Positions 8,884 to 17,125 of a DNA stretch of 64,000 nucleotides are shown here, one piece after another. Numbering within the stretch: position 1 is the first letter of the stretch; the number at the start of each line of letters is the position of its first letter. The translations under genes were made by a program, and so were the position numbers. Location of the stretch: NCBI RefSeq assembly GCF_042408735.1, contig NZ_JBHOQV010000057.1, positions 1 to 64,000 on the forward strand, given 5' to 3'. This stretch comes from Thermogemmatispora sp042408735 (lineage in GTDB: Bacteria; Chloroflexota; Ktedonobacteria; Ktedonobacterales; Ktedonobacteraceae). Below the pieces are notes generated by a model, which saw nothing but the letters and a program-made list of their open reading frames with translations, did no database searches and was not told the origin of the DNA.

Positions 8884-10494
8884 TTGGCAACGCAGGATGA
8901 ACTGGTACGGAAAGGGTTGCTTGAAGGGGATATCGATGTTGATCAGGCCAACGTTGACAAGCTGCATAAAAACGTTATTGGCCTGCCTGGCGTGCTCTAC
9001 TTTTGCATTGCCGGCTCGGCCCCCATCTCGGCCATGCTCTTCAACGTGCCTCCCATAGCCCAGCAGGCCGGGGCGGCCTCGCCGCTTGTATTCCTGCTCT
9101 CGGGAATAGGCCTGCTCCTGCTAGGGGTCTCCATCGTTTATCTTTCGCGCCGCCTGACCTCGGCGGGAGGATTTTACACCTGGGTCAGTCACAGCCTTGG
9201 AAAAGGCACGGCCTTCCAGGCGGGCTGGCTCATGATGGGAGGCTATGCCCTCTTTGAAGCGGCTCTGATGGGAGCCTTTGGCTCCTATACCAACAGCTCC
9301 TTTGCCACCTACCTGCATCTCAACCTCCCCGGAGGCTGGGTCAGCTGGGCCCTCATTGGAACGCTCCTCATTTTCCTGCTCTCCTACTTTGACGTCAAGT
9401 GGTCGGTCTTTGCTATGGCCCCCTTCCTGATCCTGGAGATCAGCGTGCTCGTCATTCTCGACCTTGTCATCTGCCTGCGAGGAGGAGCGAGCGGGCATGA
9501 TCTGCTCCATACCTTCAGTGCGCTGGGGGCGGACCTCAAGGGAGCGGCGCCAGGTGGGGTGCTGGGGATCGGCATCGGAATGGCCCTGGGAGTCTGGTCC
9601 TGGGTGGGCTTCGAGGCGGGAGCAGTCTACGGCGAAGAGGCGCGCAATCCGCGTCTGGCTGTTCCGGTGGCCATCTTCAGCGTCGTTGCTTTCCTGATCA
9701 TCCTCTATGTCTGGACGTCCTACTCAGCGACCATTGGCTACGGCTGGCAGCATGCCGTCGATCAGTTCGCTGCCAATCCCAGCACCGCCTATTACACTCT
9801 GGCCACCACCTACGTCGGTGGCTGGCTCCAGGCTCTCATGATCGTCGCCATCAGCACCAGCGCCCTGGCCTGTGGTCTGGCCTTTCACAACGGCATGGTT
9901 CGCTACCTCTACGCTATGGGCAGGGAAGGCATTCTGCCGCCCCTCTTCGGCAAGACACATCCGCGCTATCGCAGTCCCCACATGGCCATCGTTGCCCAAT
10001 CGCTTTTTACCTGTCTGCTCATCGCCTTCTTTGCCTTAGTAACGCAGAAGCCAGGAACAGGGAGCTATGGCTTTGGTCTGCCGGGCAACGGCTATCAGCA
10101 GGTAGATGGGCTGGCCCCCTATGCCTGGCTGGCCACGGCGGGGACCATAGCCTTTATCATCGTCTACATCATGGTGAACCTGGCGGCCCCCCTCTTTGCC
10201 TGGCGCTTTGACCGCGCCAGCTTTGGGATCGTGCGGCACATCGTGGCCCCCCTGCTTAGCTCGGCGGTTCTGCTGATCCCACTGGCCTCCTTTATCCTGC
10301 CAGCCATCCCAGGGCCGATCGGCACCTTCTTTACAACGCTAGGCTTTGCTCCCACTCCTTTCCCGACCAATATTCTGCCCCTCTTTGTGCTGGCCTGGAT
10401 TATCTGCGGCCTCCTCTACGCCAACTACCTGGCGCGCAGCGATCCCGAGCGTTATGAGAAGATGGGGCGCATCGTACGCGGCGATGTCGCCTAG
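8884..10494 (+). CDS. APC-family amino acid permease
   Basis: 536 residues with about twelve membrane helices. The first helix carries the unwound APC signature region (GVLYFCIAGSAPISAMLFNVP), and the GFEAGAVYGEEARNP segment is typical of the family. It probably imports or exchanges an amino acid or amine; the substrate cannot be read from the sequence. The start is TTG at 8884, chosen because GGAGGTG lies six bases upstream. In-frame ATGs at 8851 and 8869 and an open frame back to 8635 exist, but lack good sites. A second, unrelated APC permease follows on the same strand. Confidence 0.85.
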   Translation: MATQDELVRKGLLEGDIDVDQANVDKLHKNVIGLPGVLYFCIAGSAPISAMLFNVPPIAQQAGAASPLVFLLSGIGLLLLGVSIVYLSRRLTSAGGFYTWVSHSLGKGTAFQAGWLMMGGYALFEAALMGAFGSYTNSSFATYLHLNLPGGWVSWALIGTLLIFLLSYFDVKWSVFAMAPFLILEISVLVILDLVICLRGGASGHDLLHTFSALGADLKGAAPGGVLGIGIGMALGVWSWVGFEAGAVYGEEARNPRLAVPVAIFSVVAFLIILYVWTSYSATIGYGWQHAVDQFAANPSTAYYTLATTYVGGWLQALMIVAISTSALACGLAFHNGMVRYLYAMGREGILPPLFGKTHPRYRSPHMAIVAQSLFTCLLIAFFALVTQKPGTGSYGFGLPGNGYQQVDGLAPYAWLATAGTIAFIIVYIMVNLAAPLFAWRFDRASFGIVRHIVAPLLSSAVLLIPLASFILPAIPGPIGTFFTTLGFAPTPFPTNILPLFVLAWIICGLLYANYLARSDPERYEKMGRIVRGDVA

Positions 10495-10834
10495 CCACCA
10501 GGCTCGCACAAGGCTGGGTCCCTCTCGACCATTCTTGTCAGCCCTTCGCTGCTCCTTAAAGGCCAGGAGAGCCGCCAGGCAGGCCACAAGCAAGCCCGCT
10601 CTCCTGGCCCCTCTCATTCCCTGATATCGATAAAGATAATAAAATCTATTTATAGCTAAATTTTGCCAGTCTTGTGTATTTTTCTTGAAAAAATCGAGAT
10701 AATCATTAAACTCAGCATAGAGAACAGCCGACCCATTGCCATCTGGCCGAGAGTTCGAAGGGGAGGGGAGAGGGCAGCGCGGACCAATGGCTGCCGGCGC
10801 GGGTGGGAAGGTTCGGGTCAGGGGGAGGAAGCTT
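10495..10834 (+). other. Intergenic region with an AT-rich promoter zone
   Basis: The 340 bases between two permease genes hold the inverted repeat at 10561-10609. From about 10620 to 10715 comes a notably AT-rich stretch containing several -10-like hexamers (for example around 10640-10655). This is the likely promoter of the second permease; no single -35/-10 pair stands out. Confidence 0.4.
10561..10609. repeat. Perfect 11-bp inverted repeat after the permease gene
   Basis: GGCCAGGAGAG (10561-10571) is exactly complementary to CTCTCCTGGCC (10599-10609), with a 27-base loop. It sits 66 bases after the permease stop. No T-run follows, so it may be a terminator lacking a U-tract or a 3'-end stabiliser. 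Confidence 0.55.
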
Positions 10835-12328
10835 ATGGCGCTTTACTCAGAGAGCGGCAAATGGCGTAGTGCTCAAGAGCCGCTGGCTTCGGAGGAGTAC
10901 GTTGTCAAGGCGATGCCGGCGGTGCTGGGCACTCTTGAAATGAGCGCCTTCTTCATCGTCATCGTCTTTTTCATTACCAACAGCAACACGGCGAGCGCGG
11001 CTGGGCCGGCGGCGCTCACCTACCTACTGATCGGAGCGATAGTTTTCTTTCTGCCCAGCGTCATCGCCACGGCCCAACTGGGAGCCATGTTCCCCTACGA
11101 GGGATCGCTCTATAACTGGACTCACAAGGCCTTTGGGGGCTACTGGAGCTTCTTTGCGGCCTTCTGTGCCTGGTTCCCGGGGGTCCTTGTGATGGTCAGC
11201 GCGGCCGATAACGTCCTGGCTTTTATTCAGGGACTCAATCGTCAGTGGGTTCTCCAGCCCTGGCAGCAAGGGCTAATCATCATTGGCACGCTGGTGCTAG
11301 CCGGCCTCCTGGCGCTCCAGCGCTTCCGCACGGTAGTCAATGTCGTCCTGGTGGCGGCGGGAGCCATTTTAGGAGCGGTTTGCCTCCTGGGAGGAGCAGC
11401 CGCCTGGTGGCTGCTTAGCGGGCATGGACCTCTAAGCGACTTTAGCGAATTCTCTGCCTGGCTGCCCAGGCTCGCCCCGCAGGGAGGAAACATCGCCACC
11501 TTTGGGCTGGTTATTCTGGCCTATCTCGGAGCCGAGACCCCGCTGAACATGGCCGGTGAACTAAAGCACCGGCGGGTGGTGACGCGCCATCTCTGGTGGG
11601 GGCCACTGGTGGTGCTGCTGGGCTACCTGGTCGCCACGACTGCTCTGCTCGTCGTCGAGGGGCCGACCAGCGGCGCCCTCTTACCGGCCCTGGTGGCTAC
11701 TGTCGACCTCAGCCTTGGCAAGATCGCTGGGAACCTCATGGCTGTTTGCCTGATCATCTTCTTTTTCACCGCCATTGTGGCCTACAACTGCAGCTACGCT
11801 CGCCTGCTCCTGGTGGCCGGAATCGATCAGCGTCTCCCGGCTGGAGTGGGGCGTCTCAATCGCAACCGGGTGCCGGCCAGGGCTATCCTTTTTCAGACGG
11901 TCATGGCCATCATGCTCGCCACCCTTATTTTCATCGTGGCGCCACTGGTGGTGCACGTTGGCTCACCTGCCGATCTGACCACCGAGGTCTACAATGTGAT
12001 GCTGGCCTCCTCGACGCTGGTCTGGGCGACCTCGGCCTCCTTTCTGTTCGCTAACCTGATCATGCTCGCCCTGCGCAATCGAGAGGTCCTGCATGCCCAG
12101 CTCATCGTTCCGGCTCCGATTCTCTGGGGCAGCGTCGTGCTTGGCCTGATCTCTTCACTCTTTGCCGTCGTTGACTCGCTGATCTTTTCCTGGATTCCGA
12201 GCCTGATTCCCAATACGAGCTGGTGGTATATTATCGGAGGAGTGACCTGCTTCTGTCTCATTATTGCCGCTATCGGCAGCATGTTCGCTGCCAGCGAGGC
12301 CGACTGGCAGGGCTTAAGTAAGTGGTGA
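10835..12328 (+). CDS. APC-family amino acid permease
   Basis: 497 residues, about twelve membrane spans. The N-terminal helix region (VLGTLEMSAFFIVIVFFITN) and the helix with LGAETPLNMAGELKHR match the APC superfamily fold, and this gene is clearly divergent from the permease just upstream. Start ATG 10835 is set by GGGGAGGAA five bases upstream; the frame is open back to 10736 but without a site. Substrate unknown. It has its own AT-rich upstream region, so it is probably regulated separately from its neighbour. Confidence 0.85.
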   Translation: MALYSESGKWRSAQEPLASEEYVVKAMPAVLGTLEMSAFFIVIVFFITNSNTASAAGPAALTYLLIGAIVFFLPSVIATAQLGAMFPYEGSLYNWTHKAFGGYWSFFAAFCAWFPGVLVMVSAADNVLAFIQGLNRQWVLQPWQQGLIIIGTLVLAGLLALQRFRTVVNVVLVAAGAILGAVCLLGGAAAWWLLSGHGPLSDFSEFSAWLPRLAPQGGNIATFGLVILAYLGAETPLNMAGELKHRRVVTRHLWWGPLVVLLGYLVATTALLVVEGPTSGALLPALVATVDLSLGKIAGNLMAVCLIIFFFTAIVAYNCSYARLLLVAGIDQRLPAGVGRLNRNRVPARAILFQTVMAIMLATLIFIVAPLVVHVGSPADLTTEVYNVMLASSTLVWATSASFLFANLIMLALRNREVLHAQLIVPAPILWGSVVLGLISSLFAVVDSLIFSWIPSLIPNTSWWYIIGGVTCFCLIIAAIGSMFAASEADWQGLSKW

Positions 12329-12656
12329 GCGCATCCCTCCTGGTGGCTCTGGCTCTGGTTAACGGATAACAGGTACAGAAGATGTCCAAAGATTGAAAAG
12401 AGAAATATTGATCAGGTCGGGATAAAGAGACCTCGTGGCGCGTGCAGGAGGACCTATCGGGAATACAGGAATAGAAGAGGGGCGCTCCCGCCAGGACCTC
12501 TCTCCCGCAGGACAAGCTGGGGGCCTGGTCTGGCTGGTCTAGACCGATTATGGTCAGCGGAGGAGGAGGATAGTGCGGGCCATGGGGTCGAGGATCTGCT
12601 GGCCAGCGAGAAGTGCGGCGGTCGCAGGTTAGAGGTCTGATGGTGGCAAAAAAAAG
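12329..12656. other. Intergenic region, nothing recognised
   Basis: Gap between the second permease and tRNA-Thr. I see no coding signal. The only feature is the A8 run at 12648-12655, which is the minus-strand U8 immediately after the tRNA. Confidence 0.4.
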
Positions 12657-12728
12657 AGCCGGTGGTCGGACTCGAACCGACGGCCTGCGCATTACGAGGG
12701 CGCTGCTCTACCACTGAGCTACACCGGC
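12657..12728 (-). tRNA. tRNA-Thr (anticodon CGT)
   Basis: A full cloverleaf reads on the minus strand: acceptor GCCGGTG/CACCGGC, D arm GCTC/GAGC, anticodon loop CTCGTAA with CGT, T arm GTCGG-TTCGAGT-CCGAC, and an unpaired T at the discriminator position. CCA is not encoded. The base pair closing the anticodon loop is C31-U39, a mismatch. Eight T follow directly (minus strand, 12655-12648) and probably terminate transcription. A consensus promoter lies upstream at 12810-12838. Confidence 0.95.
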
Positions 12729-12809
12729 TGAGGTTGGGTTGAACAACTGGCAACGTTCCAGCGCTGGCGACCCAGGTCGAGGTTGCCGGCTGGGCTGTTA
12801 CCGCTTTCA

Positions 12810-12838
12810 ATTATACGCCTGGACTAAGTTGCTGTCAA
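12810..12838 (-). promoter_or_regulatory. Consensus promoter of tRNA-Thr
   Basis: On the minus strand TTGACA (12838-12833) and TATAAT (12815-12810) are separated by exactly 17 bases. It lies about 80 bases upstream of the tRNA 5' end. Confidence 0.85.
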
Positions 12839-13207
12839 GCATCAGTTTGAGAGAAGAAAAGAGACTAGAGCGCCGGCTGGCGCGAGAAGCTTGCCAGGAA
12901 GAGACCGAAGTTGCCTGTGGTTGATGGAAATGCTATCCACGGTGAGCCCGGTGAGCGTCCTTATCACCGGGAGAAGGTGGCCCCTCGGGTCCAGGAAGAG
13001 GAGGGAGAGAGAGGCGGCTCTGTGGTAGTCGCTACCTGGCGCTTACCCTGCCGATGACCGGCAGAGCGAGAGAGAAGACAGATAGTACTCTCTGAAAAGA
13101 GCCGTGCCTCTTACGAAACTGGTGCGTCTCTATCAATTGAGGAGAAGAGAGTGGCCCTGTCTGAATGATTGTCCCTTTGCCGGGGGGGAGTAGTTGCAGG
13201 CTGTCCT
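12839..13207. other. Intergenic region, nothing recognised
   Basis: Gap between the tRNA-Thr promoter and the response regulator gene. No gene or clear regulatory element was recognised. Confidence 0.35.
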
Positions 13208-13597
13208 ATGAAGGAAAGCAAAACGGTACTCATCATAGATGACGATCGTGACGTCAGCGAGCTGTTGCAGATGGTCATTTTAGAGCGCACGGACTACCGT
13301 CCGCTCTGGATTGGTGAGAGCGAGCTGACACTCTACGCGGCCCCGCACGTGAGGCCGGCGCTCATCCTGTTAGACTATCGACTGCCGCGCATGCATGGTC
13401 TGGAACTCTATGATCGTCTCCAGGAGATCGAGACCATGCGCAACGTGCCTACCGTGCTCATCACGGCCTGGAATGACTTGCCGCTCGAAGAGCTACGCCG
13501 TCGCGGTATCTACCTGTTGCGCAAGCCCTTTGATCTAGAGGAGCTTCTCCAGCTAATGGCGCTGTTACTGCCGGGTGCGGTGTCTCCCGGGCAGTGA
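13208..13597 (+). CDS. Single-domain response regulator (CheY-like)
   Basis: 129 residues forming only a receiver domain. The acidic pocket is IIDDDRD (residues 9-15), the phospho-acceptor is Asp56 in LLDYRLP, the switch Thr is in LITAWND, and the conserved Lys106 is in LRKPFD. No output domain is attached, so it acts by protein-protein contact or in a phosphorelay. Start ATG 13208 is chosen because the receiver fold begins directly after it; a TTG at 13169 would add 13 residues. No kinase is adjacent. Its last 137 bases overlap, on the opposite strand, the 3' end of an HD-GYP gene. Confidence 0.82.
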   Translation: MKESKTVLIIDDDRDVSELLQMVILERTDYRPLWIGESELTLYAAPHVRPALILLDYRLPRMHGLELYDRLQEIETMRNVPTVLITAWNDLPLEELRRRGIYLLRKPFDLEELLQLMALLLPGAVSPGQ

Positions 13598-14351
13598 GGA
13601 TCAGAGAGAAAAGCTCCACCAGAGCTGGATCGAACTGAGAGCCGGCGTGGCGGTGGAGTTCGGCCAGGGCCTCAAAGGCGGTGCGCGGCGCCTGATAGCT
13701 GCGACCACTGGTCATGACGGCGAAGGCGTCGCTGATAGCGATCAGGCGTGCTCCGAGAGGGATCGCCTCGCCGGCCAGGCCAGCCGGATAACCGTGGCCA
13801 TCCCAGCGCTCGTGGTGATGGTAGACGGCGCGCACCAGTGCCTGGGGAGCGTGCAGGCGGCTCAGGAGCAGTGCTCCTTTCAAACAATGAGTTCTGATGT
13901 GGGCAAACTCCTCGCTCGTCAAGGCTGTCGCTTTATGGAGGAGCTGTCTGGGCAGCGCGAGTTTCCCAATATCGTGGAAGAGAGCTGCCAGCTCGATCAG
14001 CATGCTCTCGTGCGCCGGCAGACGGAGGGCCTGCAACAGAGGCGTCGTCAGCAAGTAGACGCTCAGCGAATGATGATAGAGCTGGCCATCGTACTCGCGC
14101 AAGGCCCGGAGAAGGTAGGCAAAGCCACCAGCCGGCAACGGGGATCCCCGCTGAGGAGAGGCAATGAGCGCTACTCTTCTTTCCTCTGGCTCCGATTCTT
14201 CATCCGCCTGACTGACATGGACATGACGGCTGCTTGCCTGACTGGTCCAGGATAGCCGCTGACCGGGGTAAGCCTCTAACCGTGTGACGGCTACTTGCCA
14301 GTCTCGTCCTACAGCGACGCTGCTGTCTCCGCTTACATAGTGTCGCATCAT
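13461..14351 (-). CDS. HD-GYP domain protein (probable cyclic-di-GMP phosphodiesterase)
   Basis: 296 residues. After about 75 variable residues comes the HD-GYP domain: YHHSLSV near 92-98, the metal-binding HDIGK at 126-130, HHHERWDGHGYP at 178-189 containing the GYP signature, and AISDAFAVM near 205-213. Such proteins hydrolyse cyclic di-GMP; all metal ligands I can identify are present, so activity is likely. The last 30 or so residues, beyond the domain, lie in the part that overlaps the opposite-strand response regulator gene and look like unselected read-through. Confidence 0.85.
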   Translation of the reverse strand: MMRHYVSGDSSVAVGRDWQVAVTRLEAYPGQRLSWTSQASSRHVHVSQADEESEPEERRVALIASPQRGSPLPAGGFAYLLRALREYDGQLYHHSLSVYLLTTPLLQALRLPAHESMLIELAALFHDIGKLALPRQLLHKATALTSEEFAHIRTHCLKGALLLSRLHAPQALVRAVYHHHERWDGHGYPAGLAGEAIPLGARLIAISDAFAVMTSGRSYQAPRTAFEALAELHRHAGSQFDPALVELFSLILTARETPHPAVTAPLAGEAPLDQRACATGRYRDGVALRAASHSRP

Positions 14352-14762
14352 CGTTTGTCCTGGTCAATATGCTGTCCTTCCCCGACGTCATCCGAGTTGG
14401 CAGTGGAGGCCTGATCTGCCTTTCATATAGTTCATTTGAGCGTCTAAGTGTTTGCTCTCCTAAGAGGTACGTTTCAGACCAGGAAAAAGTTGATAGGGCT
14501 GTGAGGTTGATGGAGGTAGCCGCTGGCTCTTCCATAGGGCCGGTGCCAAGGCGCTTAGCGGCCTTTTTTCCTCTCGACAAGGCTGCCCCGGTATGGTAAT
14601 ATGGGATCAAATTTTATGTCATCCGCCTGGGACAAGGAGCGAACGGGCCTGAGAAGGTCTTGCCTGCTCAGGAAGTCAGGGTGAAGGGAAGCGGTTCCCG
14701 CTCACGGCGCCAATGGATACGAGTGTCCCCACCTGCGTCTGCTCCGTAGTGACCTGAAATCG
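14352..14762. other. Intergenic region between HD-GYP gene and rdgB
   Basis: About 410 bases with no convincing gene. It holds a terminator-like hairpin at 14548-14569 (listed) and a moderately AT-rich stretch at 14595-14625. A reading frame at 14369-14599 on the plus strand has no ribosome-binding site or family resemblance. Confidence 0.4.
14548..14569 (+). terminator. Terminator-like hairpin with T-run
   Basis: AAGGC (14548-14552) pairs with GCCTT (14561-14565), with inner GC/GC pairing and one bulged G, followed by a T-run to 14569. No plus-strand gene immediately precedes it, so an unannotated short transcript is possible. Confidence 0.35.
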
Positions 14763-15434
14763 ATGAAGCAACGTGAGACGAGTGATCAACCCGCTCAAGA
14801 GCCAAGACGCCTGCTGCTGGCGACGACGAATCGCGGTAAGCTAGAAGAACTGCGCGTGCTCTTCAAGGATCTGCCCTTTCTTCTGGTTTCCCCTGAGGAG
14901 ATTGGCCTTGCGCTGGAGGTGGAGGAGACTGGGCAGACGTTCCGTGAGAATGCTGAGCTGAAAGCGCGGGCCTACGCCAAAGCCGCCGGGCTGCTGGCCC
15001 TGGCCGACGACTCTGGCCTGGAGATCGATGCCCTGGGCGGAGCACCAGGCGTCTATTCTGCCCGTTTCCTTGGGCAGGAGACGCCCTACGAGGAGCGTTT
15101 CCGCTATATCTTCCAGCGCCTGCAGGGGCTACCGCCGGAGCAGCGCACGGCGCGCTTCCGCTGCTGTATCGCCATTGCTGAGCCTTGGGGCTATTGCCGC
15201 ACGGTTGAGGGGGTCGTGGAGGGCCAGATCGCTGAGGAGCCGCGTGGCAGCAATGGCTTTGGCTACGATCCCATTTTCCTCGTTCCTGAAATTGGTAAAA
15301 CCACTGCCGAGCTGCCCTCGGAGGAGAAGCATCGTATCAGTCACCGAGGAAGAGCGGCTCAACTAGCCCGGAGACTGCTCGCAAGCTGGCCTCCCTTCGC
15401 AACTTCTGCCGATCTGCTTGACACTCTGCCCTAG
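14763..15434 (+). CDS. rdgB: RdgB/HAM1 non-canonical purine NTP pyrophosphatase
   Basis: 223 residues. The enzyme hydrolyses dITP, XTP and ITP to monophosphates and cleans the nucleotide pool. The N-terminal substrate loop TTNRGKLEEL, the central ADDSGLEIDALGGAPGVYSARF and the C-terminal FGYDPIFLVP and KHRISHRGRA segments are all visible. The 14 residues before the first strand are extra. The ribosome-binding site at 14763 is weak, so the exact start is less certain than the function. It stands alone, followed by IscB relic 1. Confidence 0.93.
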   Translation: MKQRETSDQPAQEPRRLLLATTNRGKLEELRVLFKDLPFLLVSPEEIGLALEVEETGQTFRENAELKARAYAKAAGLLALADDSGLEIDALGGAPGVYSARFLGQETPYEERFRYIFQRLQGLPPEQRTARFRCCIAIAEPWGYCRTVEGVVEGQIAEEPRGSNGFGYDPIFLVPEIGKTTAELPSEEKHRISHRGRAAQLARRLLASWPPFATSADLLDTLP

Positions 15435-15559
15435 CCTGGCCTTCTGGCAGAAGAAGCGGCGATCGAAGAGTGCGCGAGTGGCTGAGCAAAAGAGCAAGGG
15501 AGCAAGCAAGAGTCAGAGACCCCCGGCTCAGGCTGGGAGCTTACAGGGAAGCTTGCTTG

Positions 15560-15833
15560 TAAGTCCGGCTCTGACCGGCCCAGGCGGCTGAGCCGAAGGA
15601 GAGGGCGAGAAAGCCGCTCTGTCGTCGACAGGCCAACGTCCCATTCCGGGATGCTTCCCCTGTCCCGAACCCGGGAAGCTCCGGCTGCAGACAGGCTTCA
15701 GGGTGTCGGCGAAACGGGCCGGAGCAGACGGAGGACTGGCTGGCAGTATGGGCGAGCAGAGCGGTCCAGGAGGGTCCGCCCGACCCGCTGCCGGCCCCGT
15801 GAGGGCTTCCGATCCGAAAGGAAGGGAAGGATC
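15560..15833 (+). ncRNA. Probable omegaRNA region of IscB relic 1 (decayed)
   Basis: This GC-rich stretch lies directly upstream of a degenerate iscB reading frame and has no coding signal of its own. It contains short complementary segments typical of the guide-scaffold RNA encoded upstream of iscB genes, for example CCCATTCCGGGATG and TGTCCCGAACCCGGG near 15640-15680. Boundaries are approximate, and the assignment rests on position and family architecture. Confidence 0.4.
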
Positions 15834-17081
15834 ATGGCGTTTGTGCTGGAGAAGAGCAGGCAGCCGCTCATTGCTGGCTCCGAGCAGCGAGCACCGTTGT
15901 TCCTACAGCCCGGAGGCGCCGTCGTCCACCGGCTCCCGCCCTTCACGAGTCGGCCCAAAGATCGACGACTTGAAGGAGGCACATGGCAGCCCGACGGGCT
16001 ATCGCTCGGTCCTGGCAGCAAGGTCACTGGGACGGTGGATGATCCTTGCGAGCATGCCTTGAGCTGGGCGGTGCTCGCTCAGCGTGGAGATGCCGGCCGG
16101 GAACGGAGGCAGCAACGCGCGGCCTCCCGCGCCTCACGGCTCACCCATCGCCGGAGAGCCAATGGATGGTCGCCGCCTTCGCTGCAGAGCCGGATTGAGC
16201 ACCTCCTCTCCTGGGCGAGCTGGGATCGGGGTCTGGCCTCCATTGCTCGTATCGGGATCGAAGCCGAGACCGTCCGCTTTGAGACGCCGGCGCTCCAGCC
16301 TGGGGAGAGCGCTGGTGCTCCTCACCAGCGTGGCGAGCTGGTCGGCCATGAGGGCCGCGAGTACCTGCCAGCAAGGTGGGGACGCTGTTGTGGGCACCGT
16401 GGCGCAGAGAACGGGCCGCTGGAGCTGGAGCAGAGCATCGTGCAGTCGGGAGGCGGCATGGATCGGGTCAGGACCCTCCCTGCCGTCTATCGGGCCTGCA
16501 ACCAGGCCAGAGGGAACCGGACGGCGGAGGGAGGATGGCTATCTGGAAGCCACCTGGAAGGGCCAGCCAGGGCGAAGGGGCCGCTGTGGGAGGCTGCGGC
16601 CGTCAACCCGATGGGCCACGCGATCCGGAACGGTCTGCACCTCCTGGGTCGAGCGGTTCGCTCCCGGACGGGCAGGCGGACGAAGGGGAACCGAGGACGG
16701 GCTGGGTTCCCGAAGGCGCAGGCGTTGGCGACCCTGGGCATGGGCGCTCTGGCCGGTGTTTCCGGCTGGCAGGCCCCGGTTCTGGAAAGCAAGGCGCTGG
16801 GTCGCGGGCAGCGGTGCCGGGCGACCGCGGAGGGAGGTCCACGGCTTCCCGCGCGAAAGCTGAGCGGGGGATCTGGGCCCTGTGGGAGTTCCGACGGGCA
16901 AGCGCACCGGCGTCCAGAGTGGCTCTGTGCTGTGGCCGTGCGCGCCTCTGGATCATCGCGGGTGGGACGAGCGGATCGGATGGGATTTCGTGGAGGTGGG
17001 GTTGCCTGCTTCAGCAGGCAGATGGATACGGGTACACGATACGAAAGGAAGGAGGGCGCGGCGCCTCCTCCCCAGGCGTGA
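15834..17081 (+). pseudogene. IscB relic 1 (RRXRR / RuvC-HNH nuclease, catalytically dead)
   Basis: The frame from ATG 15834 reads as a degraded IscB. The PLMP-type N-terminus is recognisable (residues 1-60: QPLIAG, GAVVHRLPPFTSRPKD), as are an Arg-rich bridge segment, NGWSPPSLQSRIEHLLSW, GELVGHEGREYL, YRACNQARGNRTAE and GVSGWQAPVLESKALGRGQRC. Catalytic residues are gone: the RuvC-I Asp is Gly (LGPGSK), the HNH core is LELEQSIV instead of an IDHIVP-type motif, and the RuvC-III Asp region reads QALATLG. Near the C-terminus the ancestral reading continues in other frames (GKRTGVQSG near 16900; ADGYGYTIRKEGG near 17020-17060), so there are at least two frameshifts. GGAAGGGAAGG precedes the ATG. 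It is most similar to the IscB proteins of Ktedonobacteria, judged by motif recall only. Confidence 0.8.
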
Positions 17082-17090
17082 ACGCTGGGG
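17070..17090. repeat. Right-end hairpin of IscB element 1
   Basis: CCCCA/TGGGG and GCGT/ACGC pair around a two-base loop with one bulged G. It sits just after the iscB relic and matches the position of the subterminal hairpins of IS200/IS605-like elements. Confidence 0.5.
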
Positions 17091-17125
17091 CTTCCGGTGC
17101 CGCCTGACTGGGTGAAAGATTTCCT

